A stretch of DNA of 64,000 nucleotides from Pseudomonas alliivorans. GTDB lineage: Bacteria > Pseudomonadota > Gammaproteobacteria > Pseudomonadales > Pseudomonadaceae. The stretch spans positions 744,001 through 808,000 of the forward strand of contig NZ_JAFFZW010000001.1 of the NCBI RefSeq assembly GCF_017826695.1, read 5' to 3'. The notes beneath the pieces are model-generated. The model searched no databases and was not told the DNA's origin. It saw nothing but the letters and a program-made list of their open reading frames with translations. Shown in pieces: positions 1 through 8,522 of the stretch. Numbering within the stretch: the stretch's first letter is position 1; each line of letters starts with the position of its first letter. The translations under genes and the position numbers were made by a program.

Positions 1-447
1 TTCGAGAACCTGGAAATGTCCTTTCCGGCAGGACGCAGTGTGTTCGGCGCACTGTTCTTCAGGCGCTCCAGCGAAGTGCTGGAAAGGGTCCGGCAGGTGG
101 CCGCCGACATTTTTCTCGGTGACCTGCTGGAGCAGCAGGCCGGGCTTCTGTCCCACGGCCAGAAGCAGTGGCTGGAAATCGGCATGTTGCTGATGCAGGA
201 CCCGGAACTGCTGATGCTCGATGAGCCGGTGGCTGGCATGAGCGTCAGTGAACGCGCACAGACGGCTGATCTGTTGAACCGCATCAGCCAGGGCCGATCG
301 GTGCTGGTGATTGAGCACGACATGGAATTCGTCAAGAGCATCGCCCACAAGGTCACGGTGCTGCATCAGGGCAAGGTGCTGGCCGAAGGCAGCATGGAGT
401 CGGTGCAGAAGAACCCGAAAGTCATCGAAGTTTACCTGGGCCACTGA
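1..447 (+). CDS. urtD: Urea/short-chain amide ABC transporter ATP-binding protein (UrtD type), 5' truncated
   Basis: The frame is open from the first base of the window, so only the C-terminal part of this ATPase is present. It keeps the ABC signature region (LSHGQKQWLEIG), Walker B with D-loop (LLMLDEPVAGMS) and the switch histidine (VIEHDMEF). The signature reads LSHGQ rather than LSGGQ, as is usual in UrtD/LivG-type ATPases. The protein would energise inner-membrane uptake together with the UrtE-type ATPase that begins 10 bases downstream. Because formamidase genes follow, the transporter may serve short-chain amides as well as urea, as with the FmdDEF system of Methylophilus. The rest of the operon (binding protein, permeases) lies outside the window. 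Confidence 0.88.
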   Translation, partial: FENLEMSFPAGRSVFGALFFRRSSEVLERVRQVAADIFLGDLLEQQAGLLSHGQKQWLEIGMLLMQDPELLMLDEPVAGMSVSERAQTADLLNRISQGRSVLVIEHDMEFVKSIAHKVTVLHQGKVLAEGSMESVQKNPKVIEVYLGH

Positions 448-457
448 GGAGCACAGC

Positions 458-1147
458 ATGTTCACGATTCAACAGCTGAGCTGTGGCTATGGCCAGAGCC
501 AGATTCTTCATGACCTGGACCTCAACGTCGAGAAACAGGAAATCGTCGCCGTCATGGGCCGTAACGGCATGGGCAAGACCACGCTGTTCAAGAGCCTGAT
601 GGGCATCCTGCCGCAATGGGGCGGGCAAGTGCAGGTGGACGGCGTTGATGTGTCCGCGCTGGAAACCCATTCAAGGGTCGAGCACGGCATGGCCTACGTA
701 CCGCAGGGCCGCATGATCTTTCCGTCAATGAGCGTGCTGGAAAACATCCAGACCGGACTGCCCGCGTCAGCCAACGGCAAGGTGCCGGAGGACCTGTACG
801 CACTGTTCCCGGTGCTGTTCGACATGCGCGGGCGCCGTGGCGGCAACCTGTCCGGCGGGCAGCAACAGCAACTGGCAATCGCCCGTGCGCTGGCGACCAA
901 CCCCAAGGTGCTGTTGCTCGACGAGCCCACTGAAGGCATTCAGCCGTCGATCATCAAGGACATTGCCCGCACCCTCAAAGAGATCCGCAGCCTGCGCAAC
1001 CTGACCATCGTGGTCTCCGAGCAGGTGCTGTCGTTCACCCTGGAAATCGCCGACCGATTCCTGGTGATCGAGAAGGGCCGCTTCGTGGTCGAGGAAGCCC
1101 GCGCCAATGTCGACGAAGCGACGATCAGCCGCTACCTGTCGGTGTAG
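458..1147 (+). CDS. urtE: Urea/short-chain amide ABC transporter ATP-binding protein (UrtE type)
   Basis: This is a 229-residue ATPase of the LivF/UrtE family, the second nucleotide-binding subunit of a branched-chain-type ABC importer. Walker A is GRNGMGKTT (residues 34-42), the signature is LSGGQQQQ (about 131-138) and Walker B is VLLLDEPTEG. I chose the ATG at 458 because it is preceded by GAGGAG at 446-451 and starts the normal N-terminus (MFTIQQLSCGYGQS); an in-frame start further upstream lies inside urtD. It is tightly coupled to urtD and is followed 81 bases later by formamidase, which supports a role in urea or amide nitrogen acquisition. UrtE and FmdF cannot be separated from sequence alone. 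Confidence 0.9.
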   Translation: MFTIQQLSCGYGQSQILHDLDLNVEKQEIVAVMGRNGMGKTTLFKSLMGILPQWGGQVQVDGVDVSALETHSRVEHGMAYVPQGRMIFPSMSVLENIQTGLPASANGKVPEDLYALFPVLFDMRGRRGGNLSGGQQQQLAIARALATNPKVLLLDEPTEGIQPSIIKDIARTLKEIRSLRNLTIVVSEQVLSFTLEIADRFLVIEKGRFVVEEARANVDEATISRYLSV

Positions 1148-1228
1148 CCCGTGACCCGTGTCCCCTCTTTTTAACTGCCGTGACCTTACCTAATCATCGA
1201 ATTGACCCGAGACCGCAGGAGAACCGCC

Positions 1229-2458
1229 ATGACCGAAACCCTGATCAAAGTCGACCTGAACCAGCCCGTCACCGAAAACGAGCAGATTCACAACCGCTGG
1301 CACCCGGACATTCCGATGGCCTGCTGGGTCAGGCCGGGTGACGATTTCATCCTCGAGACCTACGACTGGACCGCAGGCGCGATCAAGAATGATGACGATG
1401 CCAGCGATGTACGGGATGTTGACTTGACCACCGTGCATTACCTGTCCGGCCCGGTCGGCGTGCATGGCGCTGAACCCGGTGATCTGCTGGTGGTGGATCT
1501 GCTGGACATCGGTGCCCGCGCGGATTCGCAATGGGGCTTCAACGGCTTTTTTTCAAAGCAGAACGGCGGCGGCTTTCTGACCGAACACTTCCCGTTGGCG
1601 CAGAAATCCATCTGGGATTTCAAGGGCATGATGACCAGCTCGCGGCATATCCCGGGTGTCGAGTTTGCCGGTCTGATCCATCCCGGCCTGATCGGCTGTC
1701 TGCCCGACCACAAGATGCTCGCCGAATGGAACCGCCGCGAACAGGAGCTGATCGACACCGACCCTGATCGCGTTCCCGTGCTGGCCTGCCCGCCGTTTGC
1801 CGCGACTGCCCATCTGGGCAAGCTGAAGGGGCCGGCCCGTGACATGGCGGCCGCAACTGGCGCACGCACCGTGCCGCCCCGCGAACACGGCGGCAACTGC
1901 GACATCAAGGATTTGTCCCGCGGCTCGAAAGTGTTCTTCCCGGTCTACGTCGATGGCGCGGGGCTGTCGGTGGGGGATTTGCACTTCAGCCAGGGCGACG
2001 GCGAAATCACCTTCTGCGGCGCGATCGAAATGGCCGGCTGGGTGCACATGCGGGTCGAGCTGATCAAAGGCGGCATGGCCAAGTACGGAATCAAGAACCC
2101 GGTCTTCAAACCCAGCCCCATCGTGCCGAACTACAACAACTACCTGATCTTCGAAGGCATCTCGGTCGATGAGGCGGGCCAGCAGCATTACCTGGACGTC
2201 AACGTCGCCTACCGTCAGGCGTGCCTGAACGCGATCAATTACATGACCAAGTTCGGCTATTCGCCTGCGCAAGGTTATTCGCTGTTGGGTTCGGCGCCGG
2301 TTCAGGGCCACATCAGCGGCGTGGTGGACGTGCCCAACGCCTGCGCGACGCTGTGGCTGCCGACGGAGATCTTCAAGTTCGACATCAACCCCAATGCCAA
2401 CGGACCGACGAAGTTCATCGACGGCACCGTCGATTTGCCGATCGCTCAGGACAAGTAG
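1229..2458 (+). CDS. fmdA: Formamidase / acetamidase family
   Basis: The 409-residue product matches the FmdA_AmdA family, which hydrolyses formamide (and related short-chain amides) to formate and ammonia in the cytoplasm. Family-typical stretches include NQPVTENEQIHNRWHPDIP near the N-terminus, the GPVGVHGAEPGDLL segment and HPGLIGCLPDH. The ATG at 1229 is preceded by AGGAGA (1217-1222) at 6 bases and gives the usual start MTETLIKVDLNQPV. It lies downstream of the amide/urea transporter ATPases and upstream of the zinc-ribbon gene fmdB, the arrangement known from fmd clusters. A 12-bp hairpin follows the gene and may reduce read-through into fmdB. Confidence 0.93.
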   Translation: MTETLIKVDLNQPVTENEQIHNRWHPDIPMACWVRPGDDFILETYDWTAGAIKNDDDASDVRDVDLTTVHYLSGPVGVHGAEPGDLLVVDLLDIGARADSQWGFNGFFSKQNGGGFLTEHFPLAQKSIWDFKGMMTSSRHIPGVEFAGLIHPGLIGCLPDHKMLAEWNRREQELIDTDPDRVPVLACPPFAATAHLGKLKGPARDMAAATGARTVPPREHGGNCDIKDLSRGSKVFFPVYVDGAGLSVGDLHFSQGDGEITFCGAIEMAGWVHMRVELIKGGMAKYGIKNPVFKPSPIVPNYNNYLIFEGISVDEAGQQHYLDVNVAYRQACLNAINYMTKFGYSPAQGYSLLGSAPVQGHISGVVDVPNACATLWLPTEIFKFDINPNANGPTKFIDGTVDLPIAQDK

Positions 2459-2466
2459 GTTGTGCG

Positions 2467-2497
2467 GGACGCCGCTCGTGAAAGGCGAGTGGCGTCC
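2467..2497 (+). terminator. Intercistronic hairpin between fmdA and fmdB
   Basis: GGACGCC (2467-2473) pairs with GGCGTCC (2491-2497), and GCTCG with CGAGT extends the stem to about 12 bp around a 7-base loop. No T-run follows, so it is a weak terminator at best. It may act as an RNA-stability or attenuation element within the fmd transcript. Confidence 0.45.
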
Positions 2498-2535
2498 ATT
2501 CGCACTGTGTCGATCTCAATTCAGAGGAATTCAGC

Positions 2536-2883
2536 ATGCCCATGTACGAGTACGACTGCCCCCACTGCGGCGACTTCACGTCACTGCGGCCCATGGCCGA
2601 AAGCGCGCTGCCCTGTGAGTGTCCCGAGTGCGGCGCGTCCAGCATGCGCGTGATCCTTTCGGCACCGGGCCTGAGCACCATGGCGGGCAACACCCGCAGC
2701 GCCATCGCCCGCAACGAGCGAAGCGCTCATGAGCCGAAAACGCTCGACCAATACAAGGAAAGCCGTGGCCATCCGAGCGGTTGCAGTTGCTGCGGTCCCA
2801 CCACCCGACCGGTCCCGACCAAGGCGAATCCGCATGCGCTGAAAGGCAAGGCGGCGGGGCGGCCGTGGATGATCAGTCATTGA
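2536..2883 (+). CDS. fmdB: FmdB-family zinc-ribbon protein
   Basis: A 115-residue protein beginning MPMYEYDCPHCGDF, the hallmark of the FmdB/CxxC zinc-ribbon family. Two N-terminal CxxC pairs (CPHC and CPEC) form the predicted zinc ribbon; a further Cys cluster (GCSCCG) sits near residues 85-90. In Methylophilus, FmdB was proposed to regulate the amide genes, but the family's biochemical role is unproven. The ATG at 2536 is preceded by GAGGAA. Its place directly after fmdA supports the name. The C-terminal tail is basic and probably disordered. Confidence 0.85.
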   Translation: MPMYEYDCPHCGDFTSLRPMAESALPCECPECGASSMRVILSAPGLSTMAGNTRSAIARNERSAHEPKTLDQYKESRGHPSGCSCCGPTTRPVPTKANPHALKGKAAGRPWMISH

Positions 2884-2936
2884 GTGCCGGTTCTGAGTGA
2901 CGGGTTATCGCCTAACGTGCTGATTGCAGGAACGGT

Positions 2937-3024
2937 TGTGGCAGGCGGCTTGCTGGCGATGCAGTCGACGCGGTATGTCAGGAAGATCGCGTCATCGTGC
3001 ATCGCGGCAAACCGCCTCCCACGG
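2937..3024. repeat. REP/REPIN-like inverted repeat pair
   Basis: The unit TGTGGCAGGCGGCTTGCTGG (starting at 2937) recurs in inverted form ending around GGCAAACCGCCTCCCAC (to 3022), with about 35 bases between. A closely related pair sits at 38956-39046. Size, GC-rich palindromic core and extragenic position fit Pseudomonas REP doublets. It fills most of the fmdB-tspO gap. Confidence 0.7.
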
Positions 3025-3137
3025 CCGGGTGTTTGCAGCGCCACATGACAAACCTCACCGACGTATTGAATTTCTGACACGGCAAGCGAGTCATTGAAGG
3101 GTAAGCGCCAGACCACTATCCCCCTCAAGGACCGACG

Positions 3138-3578
3138 ATGACCTTCTTCATTTTTCTCCTCGCCTGCGCGGCCGCCGCGAGCACCGGTATCATTTTCCAG
3201 CCTGGTCAGTGGTACGAATCGCTGAAAAAACCCGGCTTCACTCCGCCGAACTGGCTGTTCCCGGTGGCCTGGACAATCATCTACCTGCTACTCGCCTGGG
3301 CCGGTTATCGCCTGAGCCTGATGCCCGGAAGTCAAGCAGTGCTGGCGCTCTGGGCCGCGCAGATCGCTTTGAATACTCTATGGACGCCGGTGTTCTTCGG
3401 TGCGCACAAACCCTTTGCCGGGATGGTGATCATTACTCTGCTGTGGCTGGTCGTGGCAGCCATGGTGGTCATGGCGCTCAGTCTGGATGTGATCACCGGA
3501 CTGATACTGTTTCCCTATCTGGTCTGGCTGTGCGTGGCGGCTGCGCTGAATTTCTCGATCCTGCGCAACAATCGCTGA
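3138..3578 (+). CDS. tspO: TspO/MBR family protein (tryptophan-rich sensory protein)
   Basis: The 146-residue protein has five predicted membrane helices and the TspO signature segments FQPGQWYESLKKPGFTPPNW near residues 21-40 and VAWTIIYLLLAWAGY next to it. Members bind porphyrins and tetrapyrrole-related ligands in membranes and are linked to stress and light responses; the exact bacterial role is unsettled. The ATG at 3138 follows AAGGA at 3127-3131. The gene stands alone, with its end facing the glutathione S-transferase gene and a shared hairpin between them. Confidence 0.92.
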   Translation: MTFFIFLLACAAAASTGIIFQPGQWYESLKKPGFTPPNWLFPVAWTIIYLLLAWAGYRLSLMPGSQAVLALWAAQIALNTLWTPVFFGAHKPFAGMVIITLLWLVVAAMVVMALSLDVITGLILFPYLVWLCVAAALNFSILRNNR

Positions 3579-3595
3579 GCCCGTTGAACAGTCAC

Positions 3596-3617
3596 CAGGC
3601 GTCACCGGACGCCTGGC
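3596..3617. terminator. Bidirectional hairpin between tspO and the GST gene
   Basis: CCAGGCGTC (3596-3604) and GACGCCTGG (3609-3617) form a perfect 9-bp stem with a 4-base loop. It sits exactly between two convergent genes, so it probably ends both transcripts, although neither side has a strong T-run. Confidence 0.6.
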
Positions 3618-3629
3618 TGACTCGCCCCA

Positions 3630-4256
3630 TTAGTTTGCGAACGAGTACTCGCCGCCTTCTTCCAGCGCCGCGCGATACGCAGGCCGGGCCTGAAGCTTGT
3701 CGACCCACGCCGCAAGGTTCGGGTAAGGCTGCAGCTTGCCACGGGCCTTGGCGATTTCACCGATGAAGCTCATCTGAATATCGGCCCCGGTCAACTCTTC
3801 GCCCACCAGATATGGCGTCAGACCCAGCGTGTCGTTCAGGTAGCCGAGGTAGTTGGCCACTTCCGATTCGATACGTGGCTGCAGCGGTGCGCCTGCATCG
3901 CCCAGGCGTCCGACGTACAGGTCCAGCATGAGCGGCAGCATCGCCGAGCCTTCGGCGAAGTGCAGCCATTGCACGTATTCGTCATACGTCGCACCGGCAG
4001 GGTCCGGTTGCAGGCGGCCTTCGCCGTGGCGACGGATGAGGTAATCGATGATGGCGGCCGACTCGATCATCACGTGAGGGCCGTCCTGAATGACAGGCGA
4101 CTTGCCCAGCGGATGGATTTCCTTGAGTTCGGGTGGCGCGAGGTTGGTCTTGGTATCGCGCTCGTAACGCTTGATCTCGTAAGGCAGACCCAGCTCTTCC
4201 AGCAGCCAGAGAATGCGTTGCGAGCGCGAGTTGTTGAGGTGGTGAACAGTGATCAT
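3630..4256 (-). CDS. Glutathione S-transferase
   Basis: A 208-residue cytosolic GST. The N-terminal thioredoxin-like domain (about 1-80) carries the active-site region NNSRSQR, the Pro-containing GKSPVI loop and the glutathione-binding ESAAIIDYL motif. The C-terminal helical domain follows. The start at 4256 has GGAG seven bases upstream. Substrate cannot be predicted; the family conjugates glutathione to electrophiles or reduces peroxides. It is a single gene with no functional link to its neighbours. Confidence 0.9.
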   Translation of the reverse strand: MITVHHLNNSRSQRILWLLEELGLPYEIKRYERDTKTNLAPPELKEIHPLGKSPVIQDGPHVMIESAAIIDYLIRRHGEGRLQPDPAGATYDEYVQWLHFAEGSAMLPLMLDLYVGRLGDAGAPLQPRIESEVANYLGYLNDTLGLTPYLVGEELTGADIQMSFIGEIAKARGKLQPYPNLAAWVDKLQARPAYRAALEEGGEYSFAN

Positions 4257-4601
4257 GAGGGCTCCGCTGTGAAGTAAGGGGTGTTAACAGAGGACCGCCG
4301 CTTCTGTGGGGAGTGCCATCTGAAAGCCCAGGCGCTGACTGCCTGCATGGAAAGCGCCGCGCGGATGGACAACCATCGGTCATGAATCATCACGTGCTGA
4401 CATGCAGCAACCTGTTACCAGTCGTCCGAAAACGATTAATATCGATAATTTAAATAAATCTTAATATTCCTGAAGGCCCCGTAAAACGGGCGTCTTGCAG
4501 CTTATCTATGAATTGATAAATTCTGTCGATCAACTTTGCCATCAAGTTAGCCCGCCAGGCGCCGATTCCCGTGCATTCCGAAAAATCGAGGCACACCTGC
4601 T
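4257..4601. other. 345-bp intergenic region upstream of the chemoreceptor gene
   Basis: No coding sequence is supported here. The right half is AT-rich (around 4430-4530) and holds the FliA-type promoter listed separately. The left half should contain the promoter of the GST gene, but I cannot place it confidently. Confidence 0.6.
4542..4568 (+). promoter_or_regulatory. FliA (sigma-28) promoter of the chemoreceptor gene
   Basis: TCAAG (4542-4546), 14 bases, then GCCGATTC (4561-4568) closely matches the Pseudomonas FliA consensus TCAAG-N14-GCCGATA. Transcription would begin near 4575, about 27 bases before the ATG at 4602. This ties the receptor to the flagellar/chemotaxis regulon. Confidence 0.75.
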
Positions 4602-6530
4602 ATGAGCGCTAAATGGTTGGACAATCTTAACGTCAGTAAAAAGCTCGCCCTGGGCTTCGCGGCGATTCTGCTGGGGGTGCTGACCGTGACGGCCATTGGT
4701 TACTCAAGCACCAACCTGCTGATCGAGCGTTTGGGAAAAAGCAGCAAAATCGCCGAAATCAAGGACGATGTCCTGAACGCACGCATTGCTGCGCAAGCCT
4801 ATGCAACCGGACCCACCGCTGCCGGTGTGCAGGTGTATGGCAGTGCGCTGGAAACCTTGAGCCGTAGCGTCGAGCAGGGACTGAAGGTGTTCGTCGTATC
4901 GAGCAACTTGCAGAAGCTGACGAGCATCAAGGAACAGGTCGGCGGTTTGAAGCAGACGTTCGATCAGTTGGTCAGCATCAATCAGAAAGTCGATGACGCG
5001 CTCAAGCCGCTGATCAAGGTTTCGGACGAAGTCAGTGCGACCTTTGAAAACCTCCTGCAGAAGACCATCGACGACACCTTGCGTGCGCCGAGCGAGACGG
5101 GCATTCAGCAGGTCAAGATCGCTGGAGACCTGCGCAATGGCATGACCAACTTTCGCCTGATCTTTCGCCGCTATCTGAGCATTCCGACTGCCGACAACCG
5201 TCAGGCGACCTACAACGCTGCCGATGCACTGATCGCTCAGGTCGCCGCTGCACGCAGCCAGTTGCCGGTGGAAGCCAACGGCGCGGTGGACACGGCGTTG
5301 AATGCGCTCAAACAGTACAAGGTGCTGATGGCGTCTATCTCCGACATGTTGCAGCAGACTGATCAGATCCGCAGCACCCTGCAACAACAGTCCATCGCTA
5401 CAGCGGCCAGTGCCGATGAGCTGGCGGCCGCGCAGGTGGTCAGTGCCAAGCGTGAACAGAACACCGCGGTGATGCAGCTTTTGAGCGTGGCCCTGGTGGT
5501 GTTGCTGATCGGCGTCTTCGCGGCCTTCATCATTACCCGGCAGATCACTGTGCCGTTGAATGACACGGTGATTGCCGCTCGCCGCATCGCTGAAGGCGAC
5601 CTGACCCACGACACCGCCACCACGCGTCAGGACGAGCTGGGTCTGCTGCAGAACACCATGCAGCACATGACCGTGTCGCTGCGTGGACTGATCGGCGGCA
5701 TCGGCAACGGCATCACTCAGATCGCGACCGCTGCCGAAGAACTTTCGGCGGGCAGCGAACAGACCAGCGCTGGCGTCGCCCAGCAGAAGAACGAAGTCGA
5801 TCAGGTGGCCACGGCCATGAACGAGATGGCGTCGACTGTTCAGGAAGTTGCCCGCAACACCGAAGACGCCTCGAAGGCTGCGAAACAGGCCAGCGAACGT
5901 GCGGCCCACGGCAGCAGCGTGGTGCAGCACGCGACACGGGAAATCGGTCAGTTGGCGGGGGAGGTCAAGGAACTGGGCCAGGCCATGCAACGCCTGACCG
6001 AAGACAGCGGCAAGATCGGCAGCGTGATCGACGTGATCAAGGCCGTCGCCGAACAGACCAACCTGCTCGCGCTCAATGCCGCCATCGAAGCGGCACGCGC
6101 AGGCGAGCAGGGTCGCGGTTTCGCCGTCGTGGCCGATGAAGTGCGTTCGCTGGCGCAGCGCACCCAGAATTCCACCACCGAAATCGAAGCGCTGATTCAG
6201 GCATTGCAGCAGGGCACCAGCGCAGCCTCGGGCCTGATGGACGCCAGCCTGCAACGCACCGAAGGCACTGTGGTGCTGGCGCGTCAGGCGGAGCAGGCGT
6301 TGGTGGAAATCAACCAGTCGATCGGCACCATCGAACAGATGAGCCAGCAGATTTCCGCCTCCGCCGAACAGCAGAGCGCGGTGACCGAAGAGATCAACCG
6401 CAGCGTGCTCAGCGTGCGCGACATCGCCGATCAGTCGGCCGCAGCGACCGAACAGAGCGCCGCCTCGACTGTTGAACTGGCGCGTCTCGGCAGTGATCTG
6501 CAGAACATGGTGGCGCGGTTCCGTATCTGA
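4602..6530 (+). CDS. Methyl-accepting chemotaxis protein with helical bimodular (HBM) sensor domain
   Basis: A 642-residue transmembrane chemoreceptor. TM1 lies at about residues 14-34 and TM2 at 289-312. Between them is an all-helical periplasmic region of about 250 residues, the size and pattern of HBM domains, which bind organic acids or related ligands in receptors such as McpS. A HAMP domain follows (about 313-365), then the cytoplasmic signalling domain with the conserved hairpin tip ending [14 protein letters not shown] (about 485-516) that contacts CheA/CheW. There is no C-terminal CheR-docking pentapeptide. Ligand cannot be assigned. The gene is monocistronic, with a FliA promoter upstream and a hairpin downstream. 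Confidence 0.92.
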   Translation: MSAKWLDNLNVSKKLALGFAAILLGVLTVTAIGYSSTNLLIERLGKSSKIAEIKDDVLNARIAAQAYATGPTAAGVQVYGSALETLSRSVEQGLKVFVVSSNLQKLTSIKEQVGGLKQTFDQLVSINQKVDDALKPLIKVSDEVSATFENLLQKTIDDTLRAPSETGIQQVKIAGDLRNGMTNFRLIFRRYLSIPTADNRQATYNAADALIAQVAAARSQLPVEANGAVDTALNALKQYKVLMASISDMLQQTDQIRSTLQQQSIATAASADELAAAQVVSAKREQNTAVMQLLSVALVVLLIGVFAAFIITRQITVPLNDTVIAARRIAEGDLTHDTATTRQDELGLLQNTMQHMTVSLRGLIGGIGNGITQIATAAEELSAGSEQTSAGVAQQKNEVDQVATAMNEMASTVQEVARNTEDASKAAKQASERAAHGSSVVQHATREIGQLAGEVKELGQAMQRLTEDSGKIGSVIDVIKAVAEQTNLLALNAAIEAARAGEQGRGFAVVADEVRSLAQRTQNSTTEIEALIQALQQGTSAASGLMDASLQRTEGTVVLARQAEQALVEINQSIGTIEQMSQQISASAEQQSAVTEEINRSVLSVRDIADQSAAATEQSAASTVELARLGSDLQNMVARFRI

Positions 6531-6541
6531 CGTCTGGAAAA

Positions 6542-6568
6542 TGGGCTTGCGGCGAGGTCGCAAGCCCA
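6542..6568 (+). terminator. Terminator-like hairpin after the chemoreceptor gene
   Basis: TGGGCTTGCG (6542-6551) pairs perfectly with CGCAAGCCCA (6559-6568) around a 7-base loop, 12 bases after the stop codon. No T-run follows, so efficiency is uncertain. Confidence 0.55.
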
Positions 6569-6626
6569 CCCAGCGTCCGGTGTTCGCTTTGATGCCGCGC
6601 AGTGTCAGAGCCAAAGGGCAGCCTAT

Positions 6627-7568
6627 CTACCTGGCCATTTCAGCCTTGCGCCGCTCCGCCCTGATCACCACCCAGATACCGATTCCCGACACGACCATGC
6701 CTGACACCATCTGCCAGGACAGCGGCTCGTCGAACATTATCCAGGCCAGCAGCATGGTCACTGGCGGGCTGAGGTACAACACGCTGGCCACGCGCGTTTC
6801 GGAAGCGCGGCGCAGGCACACCCAGTACAGCCCATAGCCACCCAGGGTGGACAAGCCGGCAGTCCATGCCACGCTTAGCGCAAACCCTGTGCCGGGTATC
6901 GGTGCCAGTCCGCCTTGAGCCCCTTCGACAACCGCGAACACGATGCCGGATACGCAACATTGCAGCCACAGATTGGGCAGCAGCCCCATGGTTTGCGATG
7001 GGGTCAACCGTTTGCGCCAGAGCGTTGCCACGGCCAGCGAGAGCATGCCCAGCAACGGCAGGCCATAAGCCCATAGAGGCGCTTTACCCCAGGCCAGCGC
7101 GCCTTGTGTTGCGATGACGACGCCTGACAGACCGATGACCAGACCTGTCCAGACGCGCCAGGCCAGTCGCTGGCCCAGAAACAGCGCCGCCAGCAGCGCC
7201 ATCCCGATGGGCAGCAGGTCGGCGAACAGCGCTGCTAGCCCGGCCGGAACGCCCAGCGCGATGCCCTGTGTGATGCCCGCCAGATAGCCGGTCATGGCCA
7301 AAAGACCAATGCCTGCGTTTTTCAGCAACACGGCAGGGGAGATCCGCTGCAACTGCCGGAACACGAAGGGCAAAAGAATCAGGCAGACCAGCACGCAACG
7401 CCAGAACACCACCAACAAGGGCGGTGCGTAATCGATCGAGAAACGGGCGCCGATGAATCCGGAACTCCAGGTCAGGATCAGTCCCGCTTCGAGCAGCGGC
7501 AACGGAATGGATCGCCGACGGCCGGGTCGAAGGGTCTCGCTGTGTTTTATCGATAAGTGCTGGTTCAT
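6627..7568 (-). CDS. EamA-family (drug/metabolite) transporter
   Basis: A 313-residue inner-membrane protein with about ten hydrophobic helices in two EamA repeats, typical of the DMT superfamily. The motif LTWSSGFIGARFS near the start is characteristic. Members usually export amino acids or other metabolites; the substrate here is unknown. I took the ATG at 7568 over an in-frame GTG at 7574; neither has a strong ribosome-binding site. It is divergent from a LysR gene 74 bases away, which is its likely regulator. Confidence 0.88.
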   Translation of the reverse strand: MNQHLSIKHSETLRPGRRRSIPLPLLEAGLILTWSSGFIGARFSIDYAPPLLVVFWRCVLVCLILLPFVFRQLQRISPAVLLKNAGIGLLAMTGYLAGITQGIALGVPAGLAALFADLLPIGMALLAALFLGQRLAWRVWTGLVIGLSGVVIATQGALAWGKAPLWAYGLPLLGMLSLAVATLWRKRLTPSQTMGLLPNLWLQCCVSGIVFAVVEGAQGGLAPIPGTGFALSVAWTAGLSTLGGYGLYWVCLRRASETRVASVLYLSPPVTMLLAWIMFDEPLSWQMVSGMVVSGIGIWVVIRAERRKAEMAR

Positions 7569-7642
7569 GCCCACAGGCTACGAAACTGGGGTAGTCTAAT
7601 AAATCAAAATAAACTACATCAGTTGTTCACAAATATTGAATC

Positions 7643-8497
7643 ATGACGCCGACGCTCGATATCGAACTGATCAGAACCTTTCATGCGGTTGCCCGGATCG
7701 GCAAATTCTCGGCTGCGGCTGAGCAGCTGCATAAAAGCCCGGCCGCGGTGAGCGTACACGTCCAGCGGCTTGAGGCCATTGCTGGCGGTCGCTTGCTCAA
7801 TCGTGACAACCAGTCTGTTTCTCTCACCGCGCTGGGCAAACGGCTGTTGTTATCCACCACCGAGCTTCTCGCGACGCACGACCGAGTGCTGGCCGACCTG
7901 CATGGCACTCGACTGGCCGGGCGTATCACCCTGGGTGTCCCGGATGAATATGCCACCCATGTGATCCGCGACATTCTGCCGACTTTTACCGCAGCCTGGC
8001 CCAATGTGGTGCTGGAATTGAAAACCGCACCCAGCTATGCCCTGCGCGAGCAGGTGCAGCGCGGCAAGCTTCAGGCGGCAGTGGTGGCGTTGCCAAGGGG
8101 CGAGGCGGGCGACGATGCACAGAGGTTGGTCTCGACCCGGCCGGTGTGGGTCGGGCCACAAGGGCAGTCTCTGCAGATGTCTGACGTGCTTCCGCTGGCC
8201 GTGCATGCGGCGCAATGCCCGTATCGGCAAGCGATGATCGAATCGCTCGCCGAGTGTGGCCGCAAGGTGCGTATCGTGCTGGAAAGCCCTTCGAATCAGG
8301 CAGTGAAAGCTTGCGTGGAAGCAGGGCTGGGGATCAGTCTGATCGACCGTTCCCGCGTCACCGAAGGCATGCAGATACTGGAAGGGCTGCCCGACATTGC
8401 CGAGCATGACGTGGTGTTTCTGAGATCACCGGTTTCGAGGATGGATGAAGCGGTGGACCTTCTGGGCGATGCCATGCGTCAGTCATTCCGGCTCTAG
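7643..8497 (+). CDS. LysR-family transcriptional regulator
   Basis: A 284-residue regulator with an N-terminal winged helix-turn-helix (residues 5-64, including FSAAAEQLHKSPAAVSVHVQRLE) and a C-terminal periplasmic-binding-like effector domain. It is divergent from the EamA exporter gene and probably controls it through the 74-base AT-rich interval (7569-7642), the usual LysR arrangement. Its 3' end faces the sensor kinase gene with a 25-base gap. The effector is unknown. Confidence 0.92.
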   Translation: MTPTLDIELIRTFHAVARIGKFSAAAEQLHKSPAAVSVHVQRLEAIAGGRLLNRDNQSVSLTALGKRLLLSTTELLATHDRVLADLHGTRLAGRITLGVPDEYATHVIRDILPTFTAAWPNVVLELKTAPSYALREQVQRGKLQAAVVALPRGEAGDDAQRLVSTRPVWVGPQGQSLQMSDVLPLAVHAAQCPYRQAMIESLAECGRKVRIVLESPSNQAVKACVEAGLGISLIDRSRVTEGMQILEGLPDIAEHDVVFLRSPVSRMDEAVDLLGDAMRQSFRL

Positions 8498-8522
8498 CGT
8501 TCGGCTCTGGCCAGGCATGTGC

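Noticed and set aside
4704..6614. 636-residue open frame antisense to the chemoreceptor gene
   Set aside because: It is the mirror of a well-supported receptor gene in high-GC DNA. The translation is His/Gln/Leu-rich low-complexity sequence without family motifs, and no ribosome-binding site is apparent.
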